Source of the DNA: an uncultured Clostridia bacterium
GTDB taxonomy: Bacteria; Bacillota; Clostridia; Christensenellales; UBA1242
Reading direction: 5' to 3'
Length of the DNA stretch: 64,000 nt
NCBI GenBank assembly: GCA_934747885.1
Contig: CAKVHE010000002.1
Span: forward strand, 62,001-126,000
Positions 16,551-26,259 of the stretch are shown piece after piece. The position numbers and the translations under genes are program-made. Position 1 is the first letter of the stretch; the number at the start of each line of letters is the position of its first letter. The notes under the pieces were generated by a model that saw only the letters and a list, made by a program, of their open reading frames with translations, ran no database searches and was not told the origin of the DNA.

Positions 16551-17435
16551 ATGCGAAAGAAAGTTTTAATAATTGCCAATCCTTGTTCTGGCAAATGTAA
16601 ATCTAAAAAAGTAATTGGTTTTATAACCAAAGAATTTGCGCTGGCAGGCTACATTACTACCGTGTGCTTTACCGAATGTATGGGCGATGCCGAGCGCTTG
16701 GCGCGTGAGAACGCAAATGGTCAAGATTTGGTTGTTTGTATTGGCGGCGATGGAACGCTTAACGAACTAATAAATGGGCTGTTAAAGGCAGAAATAAAGG
16801 TGCCTGTGGGGTATATCCCAATGGGTTGCACCAATGATTTTGCACGCTCAATGAAAATATCCAAAAATTATAAAAAGGCAGTAAAGCAAATTTTGGCAGG
16901 CAAAGGTACAAACCTAGATATTTGCAAAATCAACGATAGATATTTTGTTTACGTTGCGTCATTTGGCTTATTTTCGGCAACGTCTAGCACACCAAAACAA
17001 AAACTAAAAAATAGACTGGGCTATTTGGCTTATGTGTTTTTGGGGGTTAAGGAGTTGTTTGATGCCAAAGAAGTGCAACTCTCGGCTGAGGTAGAAGGCG
17101 AGCAAATTTCGGGCAACTTTATTATGGGCTGCTTTTGCAACACAAAATCAATGGGCGGCGTGGTTAAATTTAAGAGCAGTCAGGTGGATATGAACGACGG
17201 CAAAATGGAAATGCTTTTAATAAGGCGTCCAAAAAGTTTGCACGCGCTTAATAGCACTTTGCGTAGTTTAAAACGCAACAAATGGGATAACCCAAACATA
17301 ATAATGCGATCAATTTCTCGGGCACAGAATATAAAAATGTCTAGTGGTCGTTGGTCACTTGATGGTGAACTATACAAAGAAGACGGCGAGGTCAATGTGC
17401 AAATAATTAAAGATGCCGTGACGTTTAAGTTGTAG
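16551..17435 (+). CDS. Diacylglycerol kinase family lipid kinase (YegS/DgkB type)
   Basis: 294 residues. The DAGK catalytic signature is present: N-terminal nucleotide-binding NPCSGKCKS, then VVCIGGDGTLNELINGL (about 62-78) and the substrate-side GYIPMGCTNDFARSM. The C-terminal half is the beta-sandwich domain with a conserved WSLDGE near the end. Such enzymes phosphorylate diacylglycerol or a related lipid at the membrane. In Gram-positives DgkB recycles diacylglycerol from lipoteichoic acid synthesis. The exact lipid cannot be told from the sequence. Single gene with its own promoter and terminator. Confidence 0.88.
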   Translation: MRKKVLIIANPCSGKCKSKKVIGFITKEFALAGYITTVCFTECMGDAERLARENANGQDLVVCIGGDGTLNELINGLLKAEIKVPVGYIPMGCTNDFARSMKISKNYKKAVKQILAGKGTNLDICKINDRYFVYVASFGLFSATSSTPKQKLKNRLGYLAYVFLGVKELFDAKEVQLSAEVEGEQISGNFIMGCFCNTKSMGGVVKFKSSQVDMNDGKMEMLLIRRPKSLHALNSTLRSLKRNKWDNPNIIMRSISRAQNIKMSSGRWSLDGELYKEDGEVNVQIIKDAVTFKL

Positions 17436-17442
17436 ACTTATT

Positions 17443-17468
17443 GCTCCACACAAGTGGGGCATTTTTTG
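17443..17468 (+). terminator. Terminator of the lipid kinase gene
   Basis: GCTCCAC/GTGGGGC stem (one G-T pair) with a short loop, followed by A-T6. Confidence 0.8.
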
Positions 17469-17523
17469 TGTGTAAAATAAAAATATGGTTAAAAGTAAAA
17501 AACTTTGTAAAAATAATTTCTTG

Positions 17524-17552
17524 TTGTAATTGTTGATGTTTTGGGCTATACT
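17524..17552 (+). promoter_or_regulatory. Promoter of uvrBA, close to the start codon
   Basis: TTGTAA, 17 bp, TATACT. Only six bases separate the -10 box from the uvrB ATG, which predicts a leaderless transcript. Confidence 0.65.
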
Positions 17553-17558
17553 AAGCGT

Positions 17559-19523
17559 ATGGAAGAAAAAAAGTTTGAGCTAGTAAGCAAATATAAGCCA
17601 ACCGGTGACCAGCCTGAGGCTATTAAAAAGTTGGTGCAAGGCCTAAATGATGGCTTAAAAACGCAAGTGCTTTTGGGTGTTACTGGTAGTGGTAAAACTT
17701 TTACCATGGCAAATATAATAAACGAAGTTCAGCGCCCAACATTGGTTATTGCGCATAACAAAACCTTGGCGGCGCAACTTTGCAATGAGTTTAGGGAACT
17801 TTTTCCTAACAATTCGGTTAATTATTTTGTATCTTATTATGATTATTATCAACCTGAGGCTTACATTGTAAGTTCGGATACTTATATAGAAAAAGAACTA
17901 TCAATCAATGACGAAATCGACAAACTAAGGCATTCGGCGACTTGTTCATTGTTTGAAAGGCGCGATGTAATTATTGTGGCATCGGTTTCGTGTATTTATG
18001 GTCTGGGCGAACCAAAGGAGTATGCTTCGCAGGCAATATCTTTGCGCAAGGGAAAGACAATGGAGCGCGATGAACTTTTGCGTCGATTGGTGGATATTCA
18101 GTACAAGCGTAACGAAATAGATTTTAGTCGTGGCACCTTTAGAAGTCGCGGCGATGTGGTGGATATTTTTCCGGCAAGTTCTAGTGATAAAGTGGTGCGC
18201 GTGGAATTTTTTGGCGATGAAATTGAAAATATCTATGAGGTTGATGCCTTAACTGGCAACAAACTTTGCGAGCTTACGCATTCGGCGATTTTTCCTGCCA
18301 CCCATTATGCAATAGGCAAAGATAAGCTAAACGAACAACTGGCAGAAATTGAGCGCGACCTAAAGGTGCGCGTAAAAGAACTAGAAGACGCCGGCAAGTT
18401 GGTGGAAGCGCAGCGACTATCTCAGCGTGTTAATTATGATATAGAAATGATACGCGAAATGGGCTACACCAATGGCATAGAAAACTATTCGCGTTATTTT
18501 GATGGCAGAAAACCAGGGGAAGCACCATACACTTTGTTTGATTATTTTCCTGAGGACTACTTGCTTTTGATTGATGAAAGCCACATTACCATTCCGCAAA
18601 TTAGGGCAATGTATAATGGTGACCGTGCGCGTAAAGATAATTTGGTAAATTATGGTTTTAGGTTGCCGTCCGCGTATGACAACCGTCCACTAAAGTTTGA
18701 CGAATTTGAAAGTCGTATTTCGCAACTTATTTGTATTTCTGCAACGCCGGGACCTTATGAATTAAAAGAGCAGTCGCAAATTGTGGAACAAATTATTAGA
18801 CCTACTGGGTTGCTTGATCCGCTTATTGAAGTGCGTCCAACCAAGGGACAAATTGATGACCTAATAGCCGAAATCGGCAAAATTACCGCCACAAATGGTA
18901 GAGTGCTTGTTACCACTCTAACAAAAAAGATGGCGGAAAAATTGACCGCGTTTTTAAACGAAAAAGGTATAAAGGTAAAGTACCTGCATAGCGAAATAAC
19001 CACGTTTGAAAGGCTAAAAATTATTAACGGTCTGCGCCGCGGCGAAATTGATGTTATTGTTGGCATAAACCTTTTGCGTGAGGGGCTGGATATGCCCGAA
19101 GTTAAGTTGGTGGCCATTTTGGATGCCGACAAAGAAGGCTTTTTGCGAAGCGAGAGCGCGCTTATTCAAACCATTGGCCGTACGGCGCGAAATGCCGAGG
19201 GTCGAGTTATTATGTATGGTGACGTAATTACCGATAGTATGAAGCGTGCGATAGACGAAACAGCGCGTAGGCGTGCCATTCAAGAGGCTTACAACAAAGA
19301 GCATGGCATTGTTCCTAAAACTATTGTTAAAGGCATTTCGGATAGTTTGCTTATTTCTAAAAAAATTGACGATAAAAAAGATTTAGATAAGAAAAAATTG
19401 CCAACAATTATTGTAAAACTAAACAAAGAACTAAAACAAGCCGTGGCAAGGTTAGACTTTGAAGAGGCAATTGTGCTTAGAGATAAAATTGCAGAATTGG
19501 AAAAGGAAATTGGGAAAAGATAA
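17559..19523 (+). CDS. uvrB: UvrABC excision nuclease subunit B
   Basis: 654 residues from the ATG at 17559. An in-frame TTG 18 bases earlier lies inside the promoter. Helicase motif I is GVTGSGKTFTMAN (about 42-54), the beta-hairpin region has YYDYYQPEAYI, and motif VI is QTIGRTARNAEGRVIMYGD. The C-terminal UVR motif (LNKELKQAVARLDFEEAIVLRDKIAELE) interacts with UvrC. UvrB is loaded at DNA lesions by UvrA and verifies the damage. No Shine-Dalgarno is visible, and the promoter position suggests a leaderless start. The stop overlaps the uvrA start by one base (TAATG). Confidence 0.96.
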   Translation: MEEKKFELVSKYKPTGDQPEAIKKLVQGLNDGLKTQVLLGVTGSGKTFTMANIINEVQRPTLVIAHNKTLAAQLCNEFRELFPNNSVNYFVSYYDYYQPEAYIVSSDTYIEKELSINDEIDKLRHSATCSLFERRDVIIVASVSCIYGLGEPKEYASQAISLRKGKTMERDELLRRLVDIQYKRNEIDFSRGTFRSRGDVVDIFPASSSDKVVRVEFFGDEIENIYEVDALTGNKLCELTHSAIFPATHYAIGKDKLNEQLAEIERDLKVRVKELEDAGKLVEAQRLSQRVNYDIEMIREMGYTNGIENYSRYFDGRKPGEAPYTLFDYFPEDYLLLIDESHITIPQIRAMYNGDRARKDNLVNYGFRLPSAYDNRPLKFDEFESRISQLICISATPGPYELKEQSQIVEQIIRPTGLLDPLIEVRPTKGQIDDLIAEIGKITATNGRVLVTTLTKKMAEKLTAFLNEKGIKVKYLHSEITTFERLKIINGLRRGEIDVIVGINLLREGLDMPEVKLVAILDADKEGFLRSESALIQTIGRTARNAEGRVIMYGDVITDSMKRAIDETARRRAIQEAYNKEHGIVPKTIVKGISDSLLISKKIDDKKDLDKKKLPTIIVKLNKELKQAVARLDFEEAIVLRDKIAELEKEIGKR

Positions 19524-22330
19524 TGGAAGAAATTATTAAAGTTCGTGGCGCAAAGGAAAACAACTTAAAAAACATAAGTGTGGATATCCCGCGTGACAAA
19601 CTGGTTGTGTTTACCGGCCTTTCTGGCAGCGGTAAATCTTCGCTGGCTTTTGATACTATTTTTGCCGAAGGACAACGACGTTATATGGAGTCGTTGTCTA
19701 GTTATGCGCGTATGTTTTTGGGGCAAATGCAAAAACCAGATGTTGACCAAATTGATGGGCTTTCGCCAGCCATCGCTATAGATCAAAAAACCACCAGCAA
19801 AAATCCGCGTTCTACTGTGGGTACTGTTACGGAAATTTATGACTATTTGCGTTTGCTGTTTTCAAGCATTGGTGTGCCTTATTGCATAAATTGCAAGAAT
19901 GAAATAAAAAGTTTGTCGGCTAGTCAAATCGTAGAAAGGGTGGCGGAACTTAAAGAAGGCACCAAATTTTTGGTTGTAGCGCCCGTTGTTCGAGATAGAA
20001 AAGGTGAGTATACTAAATTGCTTGAAAGTTACAAAAAGGCGGGCTTTGCGCGCGTTATTGTGGATGGGATGGTTTATGGGCTAGATGAAGAAATAAAACT
20101 CGACAAAAACAAAAAACACACCATTTCGGTGGTGGTAGATAGACTTATTATGCGCGATAACATTTCGGCGCGCTTAACCGAAAGCGTAGAAACGGCGTTA
20201 AAACTTGCCGATGGTTTGGTGGAAATTGTAGTAGACGACAAACCAACATTGTTTTCGTCTAGGCATTCGTGCCCAAATTGTGGGTTTTCGTTTGACGAAA
20301 TTGCACCACGACTATTTTCGTTTAATAGTCCTTATGGCGCTTGCCCAACTTGTACAGGGCTTGGCACAACCAGCAAAATTGATGAAAATTTGCTTATTCC
20401 AAACAAAAACTTAAGTTTGGCTGAGGGTGCGGTAGTGGCTTACGGCTGGGGTGACAGCCCAATGGCTATGATGAACTATAAGGCCGTGGCAAAAAAATAT
20501 GGTTTTTCGGTAAAAGACCCAATAAACGAAATACCACTAGAGGCTCTAAAAGTGCTACTTTATGGCAGTGACGAAAAATTTGATATGAAGTATGCTACGG
20601 CACATTTTTCGGGCGAATATAGCGGCAGATTTGAGGGAATTATCCCAAATTTGATGCGTCGATACAAAGAAAGCACCAGTGACTTTGCCAAAGCCGAAAT
20701 TGAAAAACTTATGGTAACCGAAACTTGCCCCGATTGTGGTGGTAAGCGTCTTTCAAAAAGTGCACTTGCGGTAAAAATTGAAGGCAAGAACATTTATGAC
20801 TTAACCGAAATGCCAGTGCGTAAACTCATTGATTGGGTGGACAATTTAAAACTTTCTGCCAAAGACAAAAAAATATCTGCGCAACTTTTGAAGGAAATAA
20901 AGGCGCGTTTGACCTTTTTGGTTGATGTAGGCCTAGATTATTTAAACCTAGCGCGTAGCAGTGGAACCCTTAGTGGTGGTGAAGCGCAGCGTATTAGGCT
21001 TGCCACGCAAATTGGTAGTGGGCTGGTGGGCGTTTTGTATATTTTGGATGAACCAAGCATTGGCTTGCACCCGCGTGACACCGCCAAATTGCTTGCATCA
21101 TTAAAGCACTTGCGAGATTTGGGAAATAGTCTTATTGTGGTGGAACACGATGAAGAAACCATTCGCAGTGCCGATTATATTGTGGATATTGGGCCAAAGG
21201 CCGGCGTGCATGGTGGTGAGGTGGTTGCCGTTGGAACCCCAAAACAAATTGCCGAAAACCCAAATTCTATAACGGGCGCCTATCTTTCGGGCAGGCGAGA
21301 AATTAGAGTGCCATCAAAAAGACGCCAAACGGGCGAACATTGGCTAAACATTTTGGGCGCCAAACAAAACAACCTAAAAAATATTGATGTGGCCATTCCG
21401 TTAAATTGTATTACCGCCGTTACTGGCGTGTCTGGTAGTGGAAAAAGTAGTTTGATTAACGAAATTTTGCATCCGGCACTAGTAAATAGGTTAAATGGCG
21501 CAAACCTACGCGAAGGCAATTATGAAGACATTTTGGGCGTGGAACAATTGGACAAAGCGGTGGTAATAGACCAAAGTCCAATTGGCAAAACACCACGAAG
21601 CAATCCGGCAACTTATACAGGTTTGTTTACAAAAATTAGGGAACTTTTTGCTAGCACGCCCGAAGCCAAAGCGCGTGGCTACACCAGTGGACGATTTAGT
21701 TTTAATATAAAAGGTGGACGCTGCGAAACTTGTGGCGGTGACGGACAATTAAAAATTGAAATGCACTTTTTGCCTGATGTTTATGTGCCTTGTGACGAAT
21801 GTGGTGGCAAGCGCTACAATAAAGAAACTCTAGAAGTTAGGTACAAAGGTTTAAACATAAACGATGTACTGGAATTAACAGTAGAAAAAGCATTGGAATT
21901 TTTTGATAGCATTCCTGCCATAAAATCTAAAATACAATCGCTGTATGATGTGGGGCTTGGTTACATAAAACTTGGTCAGCCAGCAACTACGCTTAGCGGT
22001 GGCGAGGCGCAACGCGTTAAACTTGCTACCGAACTAAGCAAGCGCGCAACTGGCAAAACGGTGTATATTTTGGATGAACCGACAACCGGGCTGCATACCT
22101 ATGATGTTGAAAAATTGATTGGCATTTTACAACGTCTTGCAAATGAGGGTAATAGTATTATTTTGATTGAGCATAATTTGGATGTTATAAAAACTGCCGA
22201 TTATGTAATTGATCTTGGACCCGAAGGTGGCTTAGGCGGTGGTTTGGTTGTGGCTGCTGGCACCCCAGAAGAGGTGACAAAGTGTGCAAAAAGTTACACC
22301 GGCAAGGCGCTAAAAACCGTTTTAAAGTAA
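19523..22330 (+). CDS. uvrA: UvrABC excision nuclease subunit A
   Basis: 935 residues, full family length. Two ABC ATPase modules: Walker A GLSGSGKSSLAFDT (about 32) and GVSGSGKSSLINE (about 636), with signature LSGGEAQRIRLATQ in the first and LSGGEAQRVKLATE in the second. Zinc-binding Cys pairs are visible in CPNCGF...CPTC and in CETCGGDGQLK...CDECGGKRY. It recognises DNA damage and loads UvrB. Translationally coupled to uvrB. The operon ends at the bidirectional terminator at 22338. Confidence 0.97.
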   Translation: MEEIIKVRGAKENNLKNISVDIPRDKLVVFTGLSGSGKSSLAFDTIFAEGQRRYMESLSSYARMFLGQMQKPDVDQIDGLSPAIAIDQKTTSKNPRSTVGTVTEIYDYLRLLFSSIGVPYCINCKNEIKSLSASQIVERVAELKEGTKFLVVAPVVRDRKGEYTKLLESYKKAGFARVIVDGMVYGLDEEIKLDKNKKHTISVVVDRLIMRDNISARLTESVETALKLADGLVEIVVDDKPTLFSSRHSCPNCGFSFDEIAPRLFSFNSPYGACPTCTGLGTTSKIDENLLIPNKNLSLAEGAVVAYGWGDSPMAMMNYKAVAKKYGFSVKDPINEIPLEALKVLLYGSDEKFDMKYATAHFSGEYSGRFEGIIPNLMRRYKESTSDFAKAEIEKLMVTETCPDCGGKRLSKSALAVKIEGKNIYDLTEMPVRKLIDWVDNLKLSAKDKKISAQLLKEIKARLTFLVDVGLDYLNLARSSGTLSGGEAQRIRLATQIGSGLVGVLYILDEPSIGLHPRDTAKLLASLKHLRDLGNSLIVVEHDEETIRSADYIVDIGPKAGVHGGEVVAVGTPKQIAENPNSITGAYLSGRREIRVPSKRRQTGEHWLNILGAKQNNLKNIDVAIPLNCITAVTGVSGSGKSSLINEILHPALVNRLNGANLREGNYEDILGVEQLDKAVVIDQSPIGKTPRSNPATYTGLFTKIRELFASTPEAKARGYTSGRFSFNIKGGRCETCGGDGQLKIEMHFLPDVYVPCDECGGKRYNKETLEVRYKGLNINDVLELTVEKALEFFDSIPAIKSKIQSLYDVGLGYIKLGQPATTLSGGEAQRVKLATELSKRATGKTVYILDEPTTGLHTYDVEKLIGILQRLANEGNSIILIEHNLDVIKTADYVIDLGPEGGLGGGLVVAAGTPEEVTKCAKSYTGKALKTVLK

Positions 22331-22337
22331 AGTAAAA

Positions 22338-22373
22338 TATAAAAAGTTCTACCATTTGGTAGAACTTTTTGCT
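22338..22373. terminator. Bidirectional terminator between uvrA and the surface protease
   Basis: AAAAAGTTCTACC/GGTAGAACTTTTT stem with a three- to four-base loop. A- and T-runs on both sides serve both converging genes. Confidence 0.9.
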
Positions 22374-22374
22374 T

Positions 22375-25300
22375 TTAGTTGTGTTTCTTTTTTAGTGAGG
22401 TATGTTTTAGTTTGTAAATTTTTACAATTACTGCAATAACTAGTGCAAGGCCAATTCCGCTTAGTACCAAAATTATGGTAACTGGTGCGCTGTCATAAAT
22501 TATTCCAACCACTTGATTGTTGGTGGTAAATTCTAGATAGTCGCCGTCGCGGGTGGCGTTGGCTATTAGTCTTACTGTGCCGTTTTCGTTAAAGGTTACC
22601 ACACGAATATTTTTGTTTTTCATGTTTTCAGGAATAAGCATACGCACTTTAACGCCTGAGGCAGGGGTGTAAGCTTCGCCATTGTCGGTGTATTCCAAGT
22701 TGTACAAAATTGCTATTTTTGCGCTGCTTATTTTTTTTGTAACGCGTTTTTCGTATTTGTCAAAGGTTTCTTTGTCAGTAATTTTGGTGGCGTCCAAATG
22801 CAAGGTTGGAGATATACCGTTTGGGAAAGTTACTGAAATTTCATCTTTGCCATCGGCGGTAGACTTGCCAACAACTTTGGTGTTTAGCACAATAAGAGTG
22901 ATACTTAATGTGTTAGATTGATTGTAGTTTTGGTTGGCTTCGGCATAAACCTCAATGGTGTAAGTGCCGGCTTCGGTTGGTGTAAGCGAGTAATGCAAGG
23001 TTTGACCGGTAGTGCAAGTTACGGTGGCGTAAACTGGCGCCCCAGTGTAAACTACATTTTGCGTCAAGGACTCTGCCGAAATGGTTGAGTCCGCTTTGGC
23101 TATGGTGTAGGTAACTTGTTTGTGCGCTTCGGTGTAGTTTTGTGATTTTTGTGCGGTAACCGTGATAGTATAAGTACCTGCGTTTGTATATTTTGCCGAA
23201 TAAGTAATGGTTTGTTCGCTGTTGTTTAGGCTAGCAAGTGGAACTTGTTCGGTGCCATTAAATACAAATGATTGGTTGTCTGCCACGCTAAGCACTGGTG
23301 CAATTGGCGTGATGGTAAACTCAATAGTAACACTGCCCGCGCGGTAATGTGCGGTTTCTGCCACCGAAACAATGATGTTGTAGGTGCCGCAATTTGTGGC
23401 TGATGAACTATAATTTAGAGTTTGTTCTGTATTGTTTAAATTAACGGTAGGTGTTTGTGCCAAACCGTTGTAGCTAGCGCTTTGCACGGCATCGTAAGTA
23501 AAGGTTGGGGTGGCTTTGGTTATTTGAAAATTAACAAACATACTAGAACTTGCATAGTGTTCGCTTTCGTCGACCCAGACAAAAACCGAGTAGGTGCCGA
23601 CATTGGTTGGTGTTAAGTTAAATTGTATAGTCTGTTCGCTATTGTTTATTGATGCGGTAGGAGTTTGTGCTAGGCCGTTCCAAACTTTTGATTGGTTTGC
23701 CGACACGGTTAAGTCTGGCGACAATTTTTCACTTGTGATAGTAACGGTTAGTGCGTTGCTGTCTTTGGTAAAGGTTTCGCCGTTTACATCAAAAATGATG
23801 CGCGCGGTATAAATGCCCGAATCGGTGTTCTTGCGCAAGGTTAAAACCGAACTGCTTTCGCCCGAAACTCTAACATTGTTTTTGTACCATTCGTAACTTA
23901 CATTTGATATCGATAGTGGGGTGGTGTATGTGGCCTTTAATACAACTGGGTTGCCCACATTTTCTATAGCGGTAGTTTTTTCACTTGATATGCTAAAATT
24001 TAAATTTGCTTCAAATTTTGGATACAAGTTGTATACCTTTCCGCTAGAATACGAAATGTTGGTAATTTTTGTGCTACTTTCTAGCGTTTTGCTGGTATAC
24101 CAACCGGCAAAAGTGTAACCACTGCGCGATAATGGCGCCAGTACCATTGCATCGGTATCGGTGGAATTAAGATAGGTTTTTAGGTTCTCCGTGCCAGTTG
24201 CGCCCGTAGGAAGGTTATGATACAAAATTATGGTTTGATTGGTTGGGCGGGTAAAGGCAAGGGTAAATTTGTAGTCTTCAAAGGTAAAGGTTGCTAGTAG
24301 GTTGGTGCCAACAACATCTACGTAAGTTAAAAAGTCTGATTTTAAAGATTCTTTAACACTAGCGGAAAAACTAAGCACGCCGTCAACTAGGCTGGTGGTG
24401 ATATCAAAGTGGTTGGTGTAGTCTTTTCGACCATTTGCTTCCGTATTATTTGCAGAGTATGCGCTAAAAATTGAAATGGTTGGTTGGGCAAAAGTGCCGG
24501 ACGAACTTTTTAAGTTAAAGGTGCCAGAAAATGTGCCATCTACATATAGGTTGGAATTTTCTTTGTAGTCCACGCTGACCACGTCGGTATCGTTTTCGTA
24601 ATTTATTCTAATAGGGTAAATGGTGTTGAGGTCGGTATTATCGCCGGCGTCGGTGGTTACATTTAGTTTTGAGGCCTTACCAGCGTTATACAAATAAGTG
24701 CATTGATCGGCAGACAAGGTGGTGTTTGCAAAGATATAAGGCAAGTAAAGTTTGGAAATTCCGCTTATGCGCACCAAGATATATTTGCTGTTTGCAACGA
24801 ACTCGGTATCTAACGGTATTTGGTTAAAGCCGGCGGTTTTTGGCAAGATGTCTTTATAAAGTTGCGGTTGGGCAACAACTGTGGCATTTTCCGCAACCAA
24901 AGTTGCTTGTTCAATTTGGGTAGATGGGGTGCCCACACCGTCAACATTTGAAAGATAAACATTTACTTTTCTAGCAGTGTAAAAAGGAGCGCTGATAGAT
25001 TTTATGGTTTGGGCATTTTGGCTAGAACGCTTGATATACACTGCAATATTATCGGAGTCCGTGCAGAAAAGATAATTTGCAAAAGCAGGATTGGACAAAC
25101 GATCGTAGTTGCTTTCACTTTGCTTTTGGTATAGGTTGACTTCGGTTATACCATAGCAGTCGGTTAAGATGCATGCATCTTCGTACGAAACGTAAAAGTA
25201 GCCATTGTTGCCCCACGAAGTTCCCCAAGAATTGGCAACAATAAATGCGCCGTCTTTGTTTGGAGTGCTTCCGTTGCTATTAAAGTTGTTTTTGGAGTAG

Positions 25301-26139
25301 TTGTCGTCAAAGCCAACAATAGTTACCGCGTGGTCAGTAGTTTCGGTGCCGGTGTAGTAAAGGGTAACATCGCCACTTGCAGTGGTGTAGTATCCAGAAG
25401 ACTTTATGGCAACCGCAACGGCACTATTTGCGATAAGTTGGTTTTTGATATTTGTTATGGTTTGGTCGTCGTTTCCGCTTACCGTTAGATAAACGGCTTT
25501 GCTAACATTAAGCACCGGGCAGAGGGCGCCTTTGCTTACAAGGTTTGCAAAATCTTCATAAGCTTTTGAACTTGCAGCGGCGGTTCCGTTTAAGGTGTCG
25601 TATGTGATGTAGTCGTTTGTTGGAAAGTCAGTATCCAAAATTGGCGCGTAGCCATTATTTAGTGCGCCAAAAGAATAGATAAAGTTGCCACCCATGCTAA
25701 AAGTGCTAGATTTGACGCATCGGTTCATGTAGTAGGCGGTTGCAGTGGCAAGTCCGGCTTCCGAAAAATCGTAGTAGCCCAAATTGTGCTTTTCAAGAAA
25801 GGTTTCAAGCACGGTGTTTGCCGAATAAGTGTAGCAAGTGCCAAATGGGTTTTGGTTGCCAATACGAATAGGAATTTGGTCACGCAAGTCGTAATTACTT
25901 GGCAAGCTCTCGTTGCTCGTTAGAGTGCTTGGCAGTATCAGGTCAATGCCCGAATTTTCTATTTCGGTTTTGGTTGGGGCAATATAACCGGTTGCGTATT
26001 CGCCGGCATCTATACCAGTTGTTGCGTTTGCACCTTGGGTAGGTGCTTTTAGTAATGATAAAATTGGCGTTATGCAAAGCGCCAAGCAAAGGCTGACAAG
26101 GCCTATAAATTTAATTAAACATTGGTTTTTCTTTTTCAC
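22375..26139 (-). CDS. Secreted papain-type (C1) cysteine protease with MBG-type repeats and C-terminal membrane anchor
   Basis: 1254 residues from a GTG start with AAAGGTGG upstream. Signal peptide about 1-38. C1A peptidase domain about 75-330 with oxyanion Gln and catalytic Cys102 in NQNPFGTCYTYSAN, His270 in DHAVTIVGFDD and Asn303 in VANSWGTSWG. A beta-rich region follows, then an InlB-B-type repeat (YHNLPTG...GYTFAGWYTSKTL, about 645-710) and an Ig-like segment. Four MBG-like repeats of about 75 residues come next (each with YNG or FNG and an EQT...NAGTYT core), and the C-terminus is a membrane segment followed by a Lys-rich tail. Probably a surface-anchored protease or adhesin. There is no LPxTG. 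Own divergent promoter. Confidence 0.88.
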   Translation of the reverse strand: MKKKNQCLIKFIGLVSLCLALCITPILSLLKAPTQGANATTGIDAGEYATGYIAPTKTEIENSGIDLILPSTLTSNESLPSNYDLRDQIPIRIGNQNPFGTCYTYSANTVLETFLEKHNLGYYDFSEAGLATATAYYMNRCVKSSTFSMGGNFIYSFGALNNGYAPILDTDFPTNDYITYDTLNGTAAASSKAYEDFANLVSKGALCPVLNVSKAVYLTVSGNDDQTITNIKNQLIANSAVAVAIKSSGYYTTASGDVTLYYTGTETTDHAVTIVGFDDNYSKNNFNSNGSTPNKDGAFIVANSWGTSWGNNGYFYVSYEDACILTDCYGITEVNLYQKQSESNYDRLSNPAFANYLFCTDSDNIAVYIKRSSQNAQTIKSISAPFYTARKVNVYLSNVDGVGTPSTQIEQATLVAENATVVAQPQLYKDILPKTAGFNQIPLDTEFVANSKYILVRISGISKLYLPYIFANTTLSADQCTYLYNAGKASKLNVTTDAGDNTDLNTIYPIRINYENDTDVVSVDYKENSNLYVDGTFSGTFNLKSSSGTFAQPTISIFSAYSANNTEANGRKDYTNHFDITTSLVDGVLSFSASVKESLKSDFLTYVDVVGTNLLATFTFEDYKFTLAFTRPTNQTIILYHNLPTGATGTENLKTYLNSTDTDAMVLAPLSRSGYTFAGWYTSKTLESSTKITNISYSSGKVYNLYPKFEANLNFSISSEKTTAIENVGNPVVLKATYTTPLSISNVSYEWYKNNVRVSGESSSVLTLRKNTDSGIYTARIIFDVNGETFTKDSNALTVTITSEKLSPDLTVSANQSKVWNGLAQTPTASINNSEQTIQFNLTPTNVGTYSVFVWVDESEHYASSSMFVNFQITKATPTFTYDAVQSASYNGLAQTPTVNLNNTEQTLNYSSSATNCGTYNIIVSVAETAHYRAGSVTIEFTITPIAPVLSVADNQSFVFNGTEQVPLASLNNSEQTITYSAKYTNAGTYTITVTAQKSQNYTEAHKQVTYTIAKADSTISAESLTQNVVYTGAPVYATVTCTTGQTLHYSLTPTEAGTYTIEVYAEANQNYNQSNTLSITLIVLNTKVVGKSTADGKDEISVTFPNGISPTLHLDATKITDKETFDKYEKRVTKKISSAKIAILYNLEYTDNGEAYTPASGVKVRMLIPENMKNKNIRVVTFNENGTVRLIANATRDGDYLEFTTNNQVVGIIYDSAPVTIILVLSGIGLALVIAVIVKIYKLKHTSLKKKHN

Positions 26140-26165
26140 TTTTGTACCACCTTTATATGCTTGGT

Positions 26166-26195
26166 ATTATATCAATTTTTACGCGTTAAAGTCAA
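26166..26195 (-). promoter_or_regulatory. Promoter of the surface protease gene
   Basis: On the minus strand TTGACT, 18 bp, TATAAT, about 27 bp before the GTG start. Divergent from the 26260 gene. Confidence 0.7.
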
Positions 26196-26203
26196 ATAAA
26201 CTA

Positions 26204-26232
26204 TTGATATATATAAATATTGTTAGTATAAA
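26204..26232 (+). promoter_or_regulatory. Promoter of the 26260 gene
   Basis: TTGATA, 17 bp, TATAAA, with a predicted leader of about 20 nt. Confidence 0.55.
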
Positions 26233-26259
26233 ATAAATAATTATGTACAAAATAGGCGT

